Shown here: positions 11,561 through 23,160 of the stretch, in pieces
Layout of the letters: the number at the start of each line of letters is the position of its first letter
How positions within the stretch are numbered: the stretch's first letter is position 1
Origin: Atrichornis clamosus
Taxonomy: Eukaryota; Chordata; Aves; Passeriformes; Menuridae
Length of the DNA: 64,000 nt
Reading direction: 5' to 3'
NCBI GenBank assembly: GCA_013400975.1
Contig: WBMZ01003456.1
Span: 62,001-126,000 of the forward strand
Notes under the pieces: generated by a model
Databases searched by the model: none
Told to the model about the DNA's origin: nothing
Seen by the model: only the letters and a program-made list of their open reading frames with translations
Program-made: the position numbers and the translations under genes

Positions 11561-12757
11561 CTATTGCCAATGATCTGAAAAAGGTCAAAGCAAAGTCCCA
11601 GAACCAAAGGAAGGTAAGTCCTGTGATCCCCTCTCTAACCCAGTCCCTTTGTATGGATTTGAGTTTCCTACAGTCAACTCTATTTATCCACACATTCACT
11701 AGGACATTCTTTCCATAGTGAAGACTGGAATCCAAAGCTAACAGGTGCTATGCCTGAAAGGACAGATTTAGGTCAATGGGGAAAAACCCATTTTTATATA
11801 TATATATTTTTCAGTCCCAGCAATGATCTTCAAAGAGCTGTGAAAGACAGAAAAAGAAGTGCAGAGGTCATGAACAAGGAGATTATAAATCGTTCTTTGG
11901 ACTTGCTTCTGACCTGCCCTGAGGGAAGCAGTAATGTGCTCATTTTGTGTGGTGCAGAGGTTCTCAGCCTCTTGTGTACCTGCAGACCCTTCTCCTGCCT
12001 AGCCAGGTTATATTACCAACATGACCTGGAAGGTTTAATTGTGGCCAAGCTCCTTCTTCTGGAGAGAAATTATTTTCAGCTTAAATCATTTTTCCTTATT
12101 CATAACACTTCAGTTCTGTACAATACTTTGGGCCTAATGACTACTTACAAGGTCATATAGGAAATCCTTCTTTGTCACAGCTTATTTGTCTTGCAAAGAG
12201 ACAAATTGTGGAGAAAAGTCATGTAGAAAAGTTGTCAGTTTGCTGCTCATAGGAATGCTGTGGAGTCTTATCTGAAAACTTTGCTTGTAAATTCAGACTC
12301 TTGACAAACAAGCAAGTAAATTACAGGTAAGGGAATAGTCACATTTAGCCAGGAGGTTCTTAGTGGTTCCCATCAGGAACTGTTCTGTGGTGCAGCTGCT
12401 GCAGTACTAACAACAGTAAATAATGTCAATTTTAGTTTATTGGAATGGGATTATAATCCTAAATCATGCAAGAACAGGTTGTGAGAAGAATAGAGCTGGG
12501 AGATGCCAAGGAGTACTCTCCCATGAAAAGCATTTGAACACCCAGAAGAAAGGTCTGAGGTCTACAGAAAGCCAAGGATAGACAAGGAGGCCAAATATGT
12601 CTCCTGAGAACTCAGAGTCTGGATTAGAAATGTCCTATGGAGCTGAAACACCCGGGAGCAGAAAAGCTGAGTGAGTGTGTCACTGTCAGGTGTGCGTCAC
12701 TTGCTGCAGAGAGCAAAACCCCAGAGCTGCTTCTGGGGAGGGACTGAACAGAGACAG

Positions 12758-12789
12758 TGCACCGAGTGGGATGTGCACCGAGTGGGATG
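12758..12789 (+). repeat. Perfect 2 x 16-bp tandem duplication
   Basis: The 16-mer TGCACCGAGTGGGATG occurs at 12758-12773 and again, without a mismatch, at 12774-12789. Its unit is much GC-richer than the local DNA. It is a recent small slippage or minisatellite seed with no evident function. Confidence 0.95.
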
Positions 12790-13526
12790 GGGAAACAGGG
12801 AGAAATTCAGTACTGGCTTATTGATTTGAGCTGTAAATGGCCAAAATGGATCAACAGAGCGCTGAGTTTTCCACAGGCCCTGGACTGATGATTGCAGGAG
12901 CTAATGCAGCGCCAGTAAGTGCTGACCCTTTGGGCTAGATGTGAAGGAGGCTGCCTGTGCCGTAACCAAATGCGCTCTCCCAAGGCACTGGGGAGTCCAG
13001 TGACAGAGCAAGCTGCTGTAGTAGTAGTTACCAGTGACTATAGGACAGTACAGGCTTTCATTGCAGAGGCACCACTCTAGATGTTGATAGAATATTCTTT
13101 GTTTCTTGGCTGCTTCTCTCAACCCATCAAAACCATGTGTTATATGTGTTGTTAGTTGAGGGCTAGTTTTTTATAGGTGATCATTTAAAATTGAAAATGT
13201 TAAGCACTACAAACTAATGTATATGATATCAAAGCCTAGATTTCAGCATGCATGTGTTAATGCCTATTTTAGGCAGTGAAGTACTTAGGATTTTATTTCA
13301 CTGGTAAAATTACTGTTAAACAGGAATCTGCAGGCTTAGCAGTAAGGTAAGAATTGATCTTAGAAATATGTCAATTCAACATGATAATGAAAATGAGACA
13401 TAATAAAAACCTACTCTGAATATTTTGTTTGCTTTTATTTGTTTTAGGGGCATTGATTTCTTTATTACATTGTCATTTCTCTGCAATTTTATTGCAGTGC
13501 TTGAGTGTCTTACTTCTGTATGTCAT

Positions 13527-13605
13527 AGGTTGGACTTAATTATCTCAGAGGTCTTTTCCAGCCTAGTTAATTCTGTGATTCTGTGATTCTGTGATTCTGT
13601 GATTC
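13527..13605 (+). mobile_element. CR1 LINE 3'-end fragment with four octamers
   Basis: AGGTTGGACTTAATTATCTC, AGAGGTCTTTTCCAGCCTAG and then ATTCTGTG repeated four times (13570-13601) plus a partial fifth match the extreme 3' end of avian CR1. CR1 copies usually start anywhere and end in this 8-bp repeat, because reverse transcription begins at the 3' end and aborts early. Only about 80 bp is retained, with no coding sequence. The plus orientation is set by the octamer tail lying on the right. Confidence 0.9.
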
Positions 13606-15945
13606 TTTTATTTCTGGAACGTTGCAGTCAATAATAACAGATTAGTAGCAGCCTTTAAGTGGTACTTTCCCCTCCAAACAAAAAAAGGGGAAAATTTTAT
13701 CCACAGGCAAATATTCCAGCTTTGTCAAGCTAAATCATGATTTCTGGGTCATGGTGTAGCACACAATTGTCACTTGTTTTGGAGTGAAATGCCACTATGT
13801 AGAACTTTGCACTGCAGTTAGCTGTCTTCAGCAGAAGTAGTAGATAGTAAATTTTATTTTAAGTGAATGCTGAAAAATGAAGGTGAAGCCTCAAAAGTTT
13901 AAGACTGCAAAGGAAGGTTTAGCATAATCCTTACAGAAGGGCCAGCTGTTCATAAAATATTTTGTCCTTAGATGACTTATGAAAGGCTGTTTGTCTACAG
14001 ATAGATTTGTGGTGTCTCATATTTTGACAGATGATCAATAATGGATTTTGTAGCAATAAATGAAGACTGATTATTCCTGTGCCAGCTGAGATGCCTTAGG
14101 GCATTTGAGACATCAACAGTACTGGCTGTGTCCCACAGGTCTTTCAGAAACTCATTCCCTTCTGGAAGAACACCTGAAGACCAGGTGAGATACTCTAGGG
14201 ATCTGTAATGATAAAGGAATATCTTTGGGCAAATGAACTGTGCCCAATGATATCATTATTAACAATATTGTATATTTTTGCTACAGGAAGGTGCTATATA
14301 TGCAAAGACATTCTTGTGAATGTGAAGAAGATGGTGCACCACTAGTTTTATTTAATTCTAAATAGAGGTTGAAATCTGAAGACAATGACTCAAAAATCTA
14401 TGTTGCAAGTAGAGAATTGCATTTTATTTGGTTATAGCAAAGAAGAAAATCACAAATTTACAATGCAACACATGCTGTTTTCTCTCTGCTTGGGTTTTTC
14501 TCTGGATACAGCAAGTCCCAATGTCCCTCAGCTTTTTTATATTTCATCATACTGAGTTAAAACAGACTCAAAAGAATAGCTCTGCCGGCTCAAGAGTGCT
14601 GCTCCTTCCGGGATGACATTTACTGGCATGGCAGGTCTCCAAGGCTGCTCCCTGGGTAACGTGGAGAACAGGTGTTGTGCAATCTGAATTGGTCTAGCTG
14701 TAGTGAAAGCATTCATATCAAAGGACAAACATTGCTGAAAGTCGATATTCTGGTTTACCTACTGGATAACTTGTCCAAAGACTGTATTTGGAAGCACCTG
14801 TTTTTTGAGTGCATCCCAGAAATAAAACCCTCTGTGTACTCTGACAGTAGTGATAGCCAGTCCTGCTGATTGCTGTTACATCTGTAATACTTTTCCTAGT
14901 GTAGGTGGTCCTAAAGTGTTCATCCATGTGTATCTTTGCCAGTGTATTTAACATTGCAGGGAATCTAACTGAACACATATGGAAAAGACAAAGTGGTCTC
15001 TAGAAACTATTAAGACCAGGCCAAATAGCAGCAGGAGATGCTTTGGTAATCTGTTCCTCATTTACTTTCAAGGAAGAACTCAGAGAGGCAAAACGTAAAT
15101 TTGGTAATTTTGGCTAGCCAGCATTGAGGGAGCTGCTGTCCCATTTGGGATGTGAAGTTTCCAGAGCAAGGTCATACCTTTTCCAGCTGTTTTTTGCCAT
15201 CCACAGAAAAGGAATACAGATCTGTTACACACATACAAATTAAACATAACCATTTCTATGGTCAGTGAAAAAATGTGTCAGCTTACTAGATAGAGCAATA
15301 GGTGATCTTCTGCATACTTGCAATCTGGCTCTAGCTAGTCTCTGGATGACCACTGTTCCACCTCTCTAGTCCTAGACATAAATGAAGAGGAAAAGAAATA
15401 TATTTTGAGAACACTAATGTATCGAAACAAGGTATTATAGACATGGTAGAATTTAAGAAACTTACATGTTATTGTAAAACAAACTAAGTGGAAATACTAT
15501 CATCTATCTTGATGTCTCCGGGCTCCAGGGCTTTTTGGTGACGTTGCTTGTTTGGATGCCAGCTCATCTCATCAGGAATTTTGTGCCCAGCAGTGTAGTT
15601 GATCAGCTGAGTAATGCATCTGAAGGAAGACCAGATGGCCAAATTCTGCCTTTTATTTCTCTCTGAAGGAATATGGGACCTAAAAATAGATTAGGAACAG
15701 TGGCAGATGTGTTAATAAGTCTTTCTTTGGCAGGAACTATCCCAGTCATAATAATTTCCCAGTCTTTGGTACAGTTCTTTGTCCCTTGACTTTCAAAATA
15801 AAATGTGATGCATGGAGAAATGATTTATGATTGTGGTATTCAAGTAACTAGTAAGGAGAAAAGAAACTTCTTCTTTTGAGGTATTAAAGGAGAAATTAAA
15901 TGTAGCCCTAAATAAACCCCTGAAATTAAAGGCTATAGTCAAGGC
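13606..15945. other. Unique AT-rich DNA, no recognisable gene
   Basis: I see no transposon, RNA gene or convincing exon. Short open frames on both strands around 14.43-14.98 kb overlap one another and show no domain-like sequence. Confidence 0.6.
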
Positions 15946-16068
15946 AGTGTTCAGGGTCAGGTTGGATGGGGCTTTGAGCAATCTAACAGAGTGGAGGATA
16001 TCCCTGTGGATACTAGAGGGACTAGGTGATCTTTGAAGGTCCCTTCTAACCCAAATCATTCTAGGATC
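15946..16068 (+). mobile_element. CR1 LINE 3'-end fragment
   Basis: The text TCAGGTTGGATGGGGCTTTG, then a GTGGAGGATATCCCTG segment, GGTGATCTTTGAAGGTCCC, TTCTAACCCAAATCATTCTA and a degenerate octamer (ATTCTAGG) follows the 3' non-coding end of avian CR1 in order. About 120 bp is retained on the plus strand. An open frame on the opposite strand across this region is only the antisense of the repeat. The element is diverged, for example lacking intact tail octamers, so it is older than the 13.5-kb copy. Confidence 0.9.
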
Positions 16069-18884
16069 CTCTGCTCATGCATAAATCAATAGCTTGGGGC
16101 TGGTAATCATAATGTTCAGTCTTTACTGTTGTGATGAAACTAATATTATAGTTAGTGTGCAAAAAATCCTTTTTTGCACTCACAAGATGCAGACCCACAG
16201 CAGTTACATTGTTTTTCACAGAGGAAGAATAGCAGTGCAATCTGGGGCAATCAGTTATTAGGATTTGGAATTGCCTTTTCAACACAGCTTATTGATTAAC
16301 AAAGCTATTTCTGTACCACTTGCTTCATGCACTTGAAAAATTAAAATTAGGCTGAAAGAATCAATACAATTTATTGTCTGCTTCCTAGGGATTAATGGCC
16401 AGGATTTAATTTGATGTAATCTACATCAGAATAAGATTTAACTGTAAGATTAATTCTACTGAGCCCATTTACTATCGTGGTTACTTCAATTAAATACTAG
16501 GAAATCTCTCTGGTAAAAAATAGCTACATTGCAACTAAACCCTATTGTTAATTACATTGTGTCTTAGTTTTTAATAACTCATTACAGATTGACAAAAATC
16601 TGTATAAATTGTAAAGGAGACGCTAGTTCTGCTATTGCATTTACTGAAGATTTTTTGACAGAATAACACAACAGTACAAGTATTGTTACAGTCTAGAAGT
16701 TCATTCTTCTACTTTTGGTGCCTACATTATATTTGAGTCTTTCAGCCTACTTTCAGAATATTTATTATATAGGCAAAGTAGACCTAATTTTACAGACCTT
16801 TATATTGCTTTCTTTTTAAACATTCCCTTTAGGAATACTCAGGATTCAGCCAGTCTATGCATTTTCAGGGCATTTTAGCAGAATTCCGTAACTCTTCACT
16901 TTCTGGCAATACAATGACCATCAATAGAATTATGTGTTTTTCCATTCTTAGTAGCAGTCACCAGCATATTATCCACTCTTATATAAGTATTCTTTTTAGT
17001 TCTATTGCTAAAAAGTAGAAAATAAAAGAACAAACAAAACTGTTTCCATTTCATTCTCTCCCTGCAAGTGCAGCTATAAGAAGATTTCCCTGCAATCATG
17101 GTGATTTTTACAGTCATATAGAGAACTGCTCAGGTGAATTGCATGGAATACCAGTTATATTTCTTCCAAAGATCTCAGATACTCTGAAGGATGACAAGAC
17201 AAATTACATTTTAGGATTTTGTTAGAAATCCCTCAGACCTGACTTCCCTTTGTGCTTCAAAATCAAGAAGAATTATAGGCACCCCCCAGTCATAGTTGTA
17301 GTAGGGTGTCCACAGGCACAAAAAAAAATACTGAGACTGTAAAATCTAAAAAGTTCAGTTCTTTCAGTTCTGTTCTATGTCACACTTACATTAGGCCAAT
17401 AGTAACACAGAATGTGCAAACAGGAAATTATTCAAATAGCCCAACTACTTTGAAAACTTAGTTGGTCCAGTCAGTGGAGGTTTTTATTTGACACAGACTT
17501 TTTTCTGATTCAATAATTTACTGTAAATTTTTCTTAGATTTCAGAGATTCATGCAAATTATACCATTAATCCTGCAATCAGATTAAGCCCTGACTCTGAA
17601 ACTGACTGGAAGCACCATATCTTTTAATTAAATTCTGAGTGTAGACTGCTCTGATACACAAAAAACCTCTAACCAATCCAAAGCTTGAATTGTATCTCTC
17701 ACTAGAAATGTTATCCTTTAATTTAAAGATCCTTATTCTATGCTTTCAGCTACTGCTTTTCTCTAATTGTTTGAGATCAAGTGTTCAAGGCCTCCCTGCT
17801 GTCTCGGTGCTTGACTGGTCTATTTGATATACACAGGATATCATCCTCTAGCCTACAAGCCAGGAACAGTCTGCAGCTCTTAAAGTTAGTAATTCACTGG
17901 GGCTATACACAGCACACAGAACCCTGAAAGCATGTAGATTCTGAGTTTTGGAAGATTTACAAACTCCATATGTGTTTTCTTACAGTAAGCTTGCTGTATC
18001 AAAAGTTTCTTATTTTGCAAATGGAAAAAGTATTCAATTTCTGGATAAAAAAGTTGTTTCCTAATCTTCACTTCAAATAATACCAGTATGAAAAATAGGT
18101 TTCATCTTGACAATGACTAAGGAGAAAGACAGGTTAAACTACCCTCTAAGGACTCCTGCTTCTCTCCAGAGATTATAGAGGGATTCCCAATGTCCAGTCA
18201 GGACTAGATGTTTTTCTTGCAGATGGTTAAGTTAGCTTATTCCTATTTAAGCCAGAGCGTATCTTTTAAAATCTATTCAATTAGACTTTAAAATTACACA
18301 GATGGAGAACCAACACATTGTTGATGTGGTTCGTTGTATTCCCATTTAATTTACATTGTTTTGAGGCTTCCGTTAGGTTTATGGCCCAGTGCCAGCTTCC
18401 AGTATTTTGACTTTGCACTCATATGTAAATTGAAGAGCCTATGATATCAAATGTATCCCCTCTGTGAAAGCAATGACAGATTCATCACCTTATCTTGCCC
18501 TTATTCACAAACCTTCTTGGTGTATAATGGGAACCTGAGATTTCCTGATTGAATCCAAAGAGTTTTGATTGATAAAGCTCTGAAATATTTGGGTTCTTAC
18601 TACCTCAGAGGTTACCTTTCTTTTTATGTCCTGAATATATCACTCCCTGAGAGACTGACAACAGAGGTTGGGGTGGGGCGGGATTCCATAGCTTACACAA
18701 AATTTATCTCTGGTCCAGATCAGGCCCAGTTCCCTTCAGATTAATCTGTCAGAGTCCTCTCTTAAGCACATGCAGAGAAAAGTCTGTGACATGTTTGATA
18801 CTTGAGGAAAGGGTATTTGATGCTCTGTAGTTTATTTAAGCGGATTTCAAACTTCTATTGTAGGAATCCTGGAGACTTAGACCC

Positions 18885-18938
18885 TGTGTGAGTCATGTGT
18901 GTGTCTGTGTGTCTGTGTGTCTGTTTATGTCTGTATGT
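18885..18938 (+). repeat. Imperfect (TG)n / TGTGTGTC repeat
   Basis: The run is GTGTGAGTCATGTGTGTGTC, then TGTGTGTC units and TGTTTATGTCTGTATGT. It is an interrupted TG-type microsatellite of the kind scattered through vertebrate non-coding DNA. Confidence 0.85.
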
Positions 18939-21900
18939 AATGCCTCTGATAAATAATAACCTTCCCTAATAACAATAACGGGTCACAGTGACATAATGTC
19001 TTTTATGCATCCTCTTCTCAGGGAGAACTCACTATTTCAGAGCAGTAAGATTTTTTTTTCAAGCTAAGGAGTTAATCTACCTATATTAAACATACAATTT
19101 GCAAGTTTACTGTTTCTAATGATTTTAAAACAGACCTTGAACATAACACCATTTTTGCTTGCACTTTTTCTCAACATTTGCTATATTTTTGTGATAAAAA
19201 ACTCAAACCAACTGAAAACAAATCTGTCAAGTTCACTTGAGGTTTCAGTGTCCTTGTTGGCTCCTACTGCCATAAAAATCATGAGGGATTTTCTGTTGCT
19301 ATATTAGTCCAGGTGCCATCAAAGTTTCATTATGTTTCATTTCCTAGCCAAGTTTAAAGGAATTTCCTTGAACCGAAGTCCTCTTTGGTGAAAAATACTG
19401 CCAGACACACATAGCAAAACACACCTTGAATGTTTAGTGTTAAACAAGTTTTATTTGTACTTTCTGTCTATATATTCGTCCCTCTGTGTGTATGTACACT
19501 TTACATATGTACACAAACTCTGGAGACTCAGTGGTCCTTTCCAGTGGGTTTAGCCAACTGGTTGGACAGTGTGTCCTCAAGTTCTGCATTAAAATGCAGC
19601 AAAACTCCTCAAATCTAAACAGAACCTTGGAGAAGTTTGAATTCATGTCTTAACTTCTTGCTAGCATAGGTACATCTATTATATCAAGGTAAGGATGCAT
19701 TTAATTGTTCTTTACTGCTGGCATAGAATAGCTACAGACATACCCTTAGCCAAAAAGTAGTTTGGCTCCATGTCAATTGCCAATCAAAAATGCTTTTGGC
19801 CTATATGAATCCTTGAACTGTCACCAGAAGGACTCTGGGAGACTATAAACTGGTCTGACTAAAACAGACCAAGACACAGTATACAAAACCAAGTGGCCGG
19901 AATTCTTTCCCTTGATTCTTAATTTACTTCTACAGACATATAGCATAAAATGATTAAAATTTTGAATTACTTAATTCCCTACTTGTGATTTTTGTAAATA
20001 ATGTATGCTCTCTGCTTCTACTTTTATACGGTTTTTACACTCACTGTGATGGACCTCGCTTGATTGCTACAAAGTGAACCCTCAGATTCATCAGATTCTT
20101 CAGCAAAAATGCTGAAGGTACTGCCCAATATTGTGCATAAAAGTAATAAAACTGTTTCTATTTCTTACATTTACCATGTTTCCTTGCTTTTGGCCATAGA
20201 TGGCTTACTAAAACACACTTATTTAATAACAAGATATACACAAATCAGTAGCAAGCTATAAACTTCATGCAAAATACTTCAGGAATTAGCCACCACAGGG
20301 CTCTTACCACTAACAATGAAGTGAAATATCACAGGGTACATGAAGAGCAAGTATATCAAATATTTTTCAAAAGAAGTGAAAAAGTGCTCCAGGGAAGAAT
20401 CTGTAACAAATTGCTAAATGGCACACTTGCAAGCTCTCAGGGGAAGGATAATTCTAAGCAGCAAGCACTATGGATGTCAAGTATGAAAGCTATCAAACTA
20501 ATCTTTTGTGCTCCTCAATTGAGCTTGAGCCAGCAATATTATGATTTTCAAGACAAACCAACAACAAAGGCTAATTTTAGCTCTAAGTTGATTAGTAAGT
20601 GTTGTGTGTTATATCTGGGAGAAAATTACTGCAGTCTGTTTGACATTGTTGAGGCCAAGCTCTTCACTTCAAAATCACACTGGCTTTTATCTACTGCACT
20701 TTGAAAGTGTGTGAGGGGAATAAACAGAAGAGAGCCCAGAGAAAGTCATGAAAACAAAAAATGTGAAGAAAAGTGGAAAAAATGAGACTTGCTTAGCCTA
20801 GAAAATAAAAAGTATGGAGTGGCGTCTTTTATATGTGTAAAGTGTTGTTTATAGAATGGATGGCATCAACAGTTCCAAGTGTTGTCTGAGAAAGAAATAA
20901 ATGAAATTTCCAATACACAGTTTAGATATTTTTTTAAAAGACAAATTACCAAATATAAGAACTTTGAAGTATTGAAATTGGAATCCCAAAATATTAAGCT
21001 TTAAATAAAAGCTGAAACAAAAATCTGTCTGGGCTAATTTAACTGTATTTGAGCTGGTACCTCAGGAATGGAGCCACCTTACAGTTCTCTAGAAGAAGGG
21101 CTGATGTCTGATACCCAGCATCACCAAACAATGAAATCCACCCTTCTCTGACGTAATGCCTTCTCTAGTAAATCTGTTTTGGGGAGAGTTAGTTAATGAA
21201 ATGCAAAGGGATTCTGGGAGCCAACAAATAATTTAATAGGACAGGCAGTGCATTTGTGTGCAACTCTTCCCAGAGCAACACAAGCATTGCCTTCTGAGCC
21301 TGCATTTTATTCATTATGTGGTCAGGAAAGCACTGCTTGTTTACCTAACACTGATAGATAAAGCATGGGAACTATCTCAGTTTGATTTTTTTTTTTTTGA
21401 AGACTAGAAGTTCATTGCGAATATTTTGTAATGATTACACTACTAATAATTTATTATGGCACATCATTACTATATCCAGAATTAGTCATAGATGTATAGG
21501 TACAGAAGTAGGTTCTCATTCTGTAACTTTGAAATTTGAAGAAAGCAAATTTGAAGAAAGTTTTTGTTCAGAATATGAGTCCATGAAGAACTGCCATAAC
21601 TGGTAGAATTATATCAACATATCTATACAGAGAAGGTTCTGTACAATAGCTGACAGCAATCTCATTTCTGAAAGCTGTTTGAGAGATGGTTGGACCATGT
21701 ATTGTATGTCCATGGCAGCCAACTTTCTATGGAACTGCAAGAAAAATCAAAAATGAGGAAACACTGCTCTTTCTAAGAACAGGTTTGGCAGCATATGTTG
21801 TCTTGCAAATTTTGCTTCTGATTCCAGTGACAAAAAAAAAAAAGTAGCAATGCACAACTTGCAGGTTTGGGGTAATTCTTGGCCTGTTTTTAAAATGGAT

Positions 21901-22699
21901 CTGCAATTCAAAATTTAAATATATCTGCCTTTCCAATCTCTGCAGTTACAAATATGAAATTGCACACCTGGGTTACCTGTAAAATGGCCAAAATCCCCAC
22001 TGAAATAAGAGACCATTAAAATGGATTTGTTTGGATGGAAGTATATCTGTGCCAAAAGTCTTTACGAGAGAGGGCAGCCAGTTACTCCACACTATACTTT
22101 GGATGTCCTTTCCTAACCATTGGTTCCATTTCCTGATGGAGTCCTTCGTTTACAATTGATGCACTGCAATTCACTATCACAGCAATGAAAACATCCTCCA
22201 CAGTGATCACACTCTCAGACTGCTTAGCTGCTGCCTTGCCATCACCTACATGTCAGATAAATGCATTGGCTAGGCTTGCTGGGAAGAATTCACTACACTG
22301 GTCTTGGGTTTCCACTTGAATTATTTTGATGTCTGCTCATTTTGACGTGTGCAGCAGCATGAACTCAGTGAGGCACAAAATGTCCCTTCCAATTCCTTCC
22401 CTGTCCCTACAAAGTAAATCTAGACTATTTAATCTCATACCTTCTGGGGCAACAGTTACTTTGGTGGCCTTTGGGGTGAAAAATGACATGGTTAAGAATT
22501 AAGCAGGAATAAATTCATACCCTGGTTCAAGTGTGACTTAAAATAATTACATGCAAAAACAAAATAATACCTTAATTTCTTTCTATTAGACTTTATGCCT
22601 GTTTAATAAAATTTATCAATGTGCTAAATTTATCAAACTAAAAGGTGAGAAAACATCATATTGTGAACTCTGGTTATTTTGATCAGAAATTTGGTTATG

Positions 22700-23160
22700 G
22701 ATTTATGCCTGTTCTAGATTAACTTTGTACTGTCAGGTGGTTTGCTAATTCACAAGTCTAATATTAATGAATGTCGAAGAAGTGCTGCAGAGTTCATGAC
22801 TACCTGCCTCCTGCTTTATTGGTTATTCCCTGAAATGTAGAGGTCAGCCTGATTAGATTAGTGGTTAATAGGAGGTGATGACTGGAAGAACCAGCTCATT
22901 AACTGTTATGGGTAGTGTTAAGCCTGCATTCCAGTGACATAATTAAGCTAAGTACTAAAGAGTTTAGTAATGGGAGCAATGGGAGATTACTCGTTAAATA
23001 ATAACTGTGTTTACTCTCAAGCTTATTGCCAGCTCAGTTTTTTCATCTGTGTCATTAACAGGTGTGCTGTGATGGTGTATTCTGTTTCAAAGACAGTGTC
23101 AATTATTGACAGCCAATGAAAATATACTCAGGAAAGCAGAATTACAGTGCACAATGTTCC
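22700..23160. promoter_or_regulatory. Candidate conserved non-coding element (textural)
   Basis: The segment contains many homeodomain-type cores (TAAT, ATTA), for example in CATAATTAAGC, GTCATTAACAGG and AATTATTGACAG, no repeats, no homopolymers and practically no CpG. This is the usual look of deeply conserved developmental enhancers. Nothing in the single sequence proves constraint, so the call rests on resemblance only. A multi-species alignment would settle it. Confidence 0.2.

Larger units (their letters stand above)
11021..13526. other. Mostly unique DNA with one protein-like relic
   Basis: This block contains the unrecognised open relic at 11332-11560 and a perfect 16-bp tandem duplication at 12758-12789. 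A further open frame (about 136 codons, 11750-12160, plus strand) has no recognisable motif and is of chance length. The 12.6-13.1 kb part is somewhat GC-richer than its surroundings. Confidence 0.55.

Noticed and set aside
11750..12160. 136-codon plus-strand open frame
   Set aside because: Includes a TATATATAT-derived stretch, no domain pattern, and no link to the relic at 11332-11560.
15793..16059. 88-codon minus-strand open frame
   Set aside because: Largely the antisense of the CR1 3' fragment at 15946-16068.
20267..20704. 145-codon plus-strand open frame
   Set aside because: Composition mirrors the local AT-rich DNA and no domain or homologue is recognisable.
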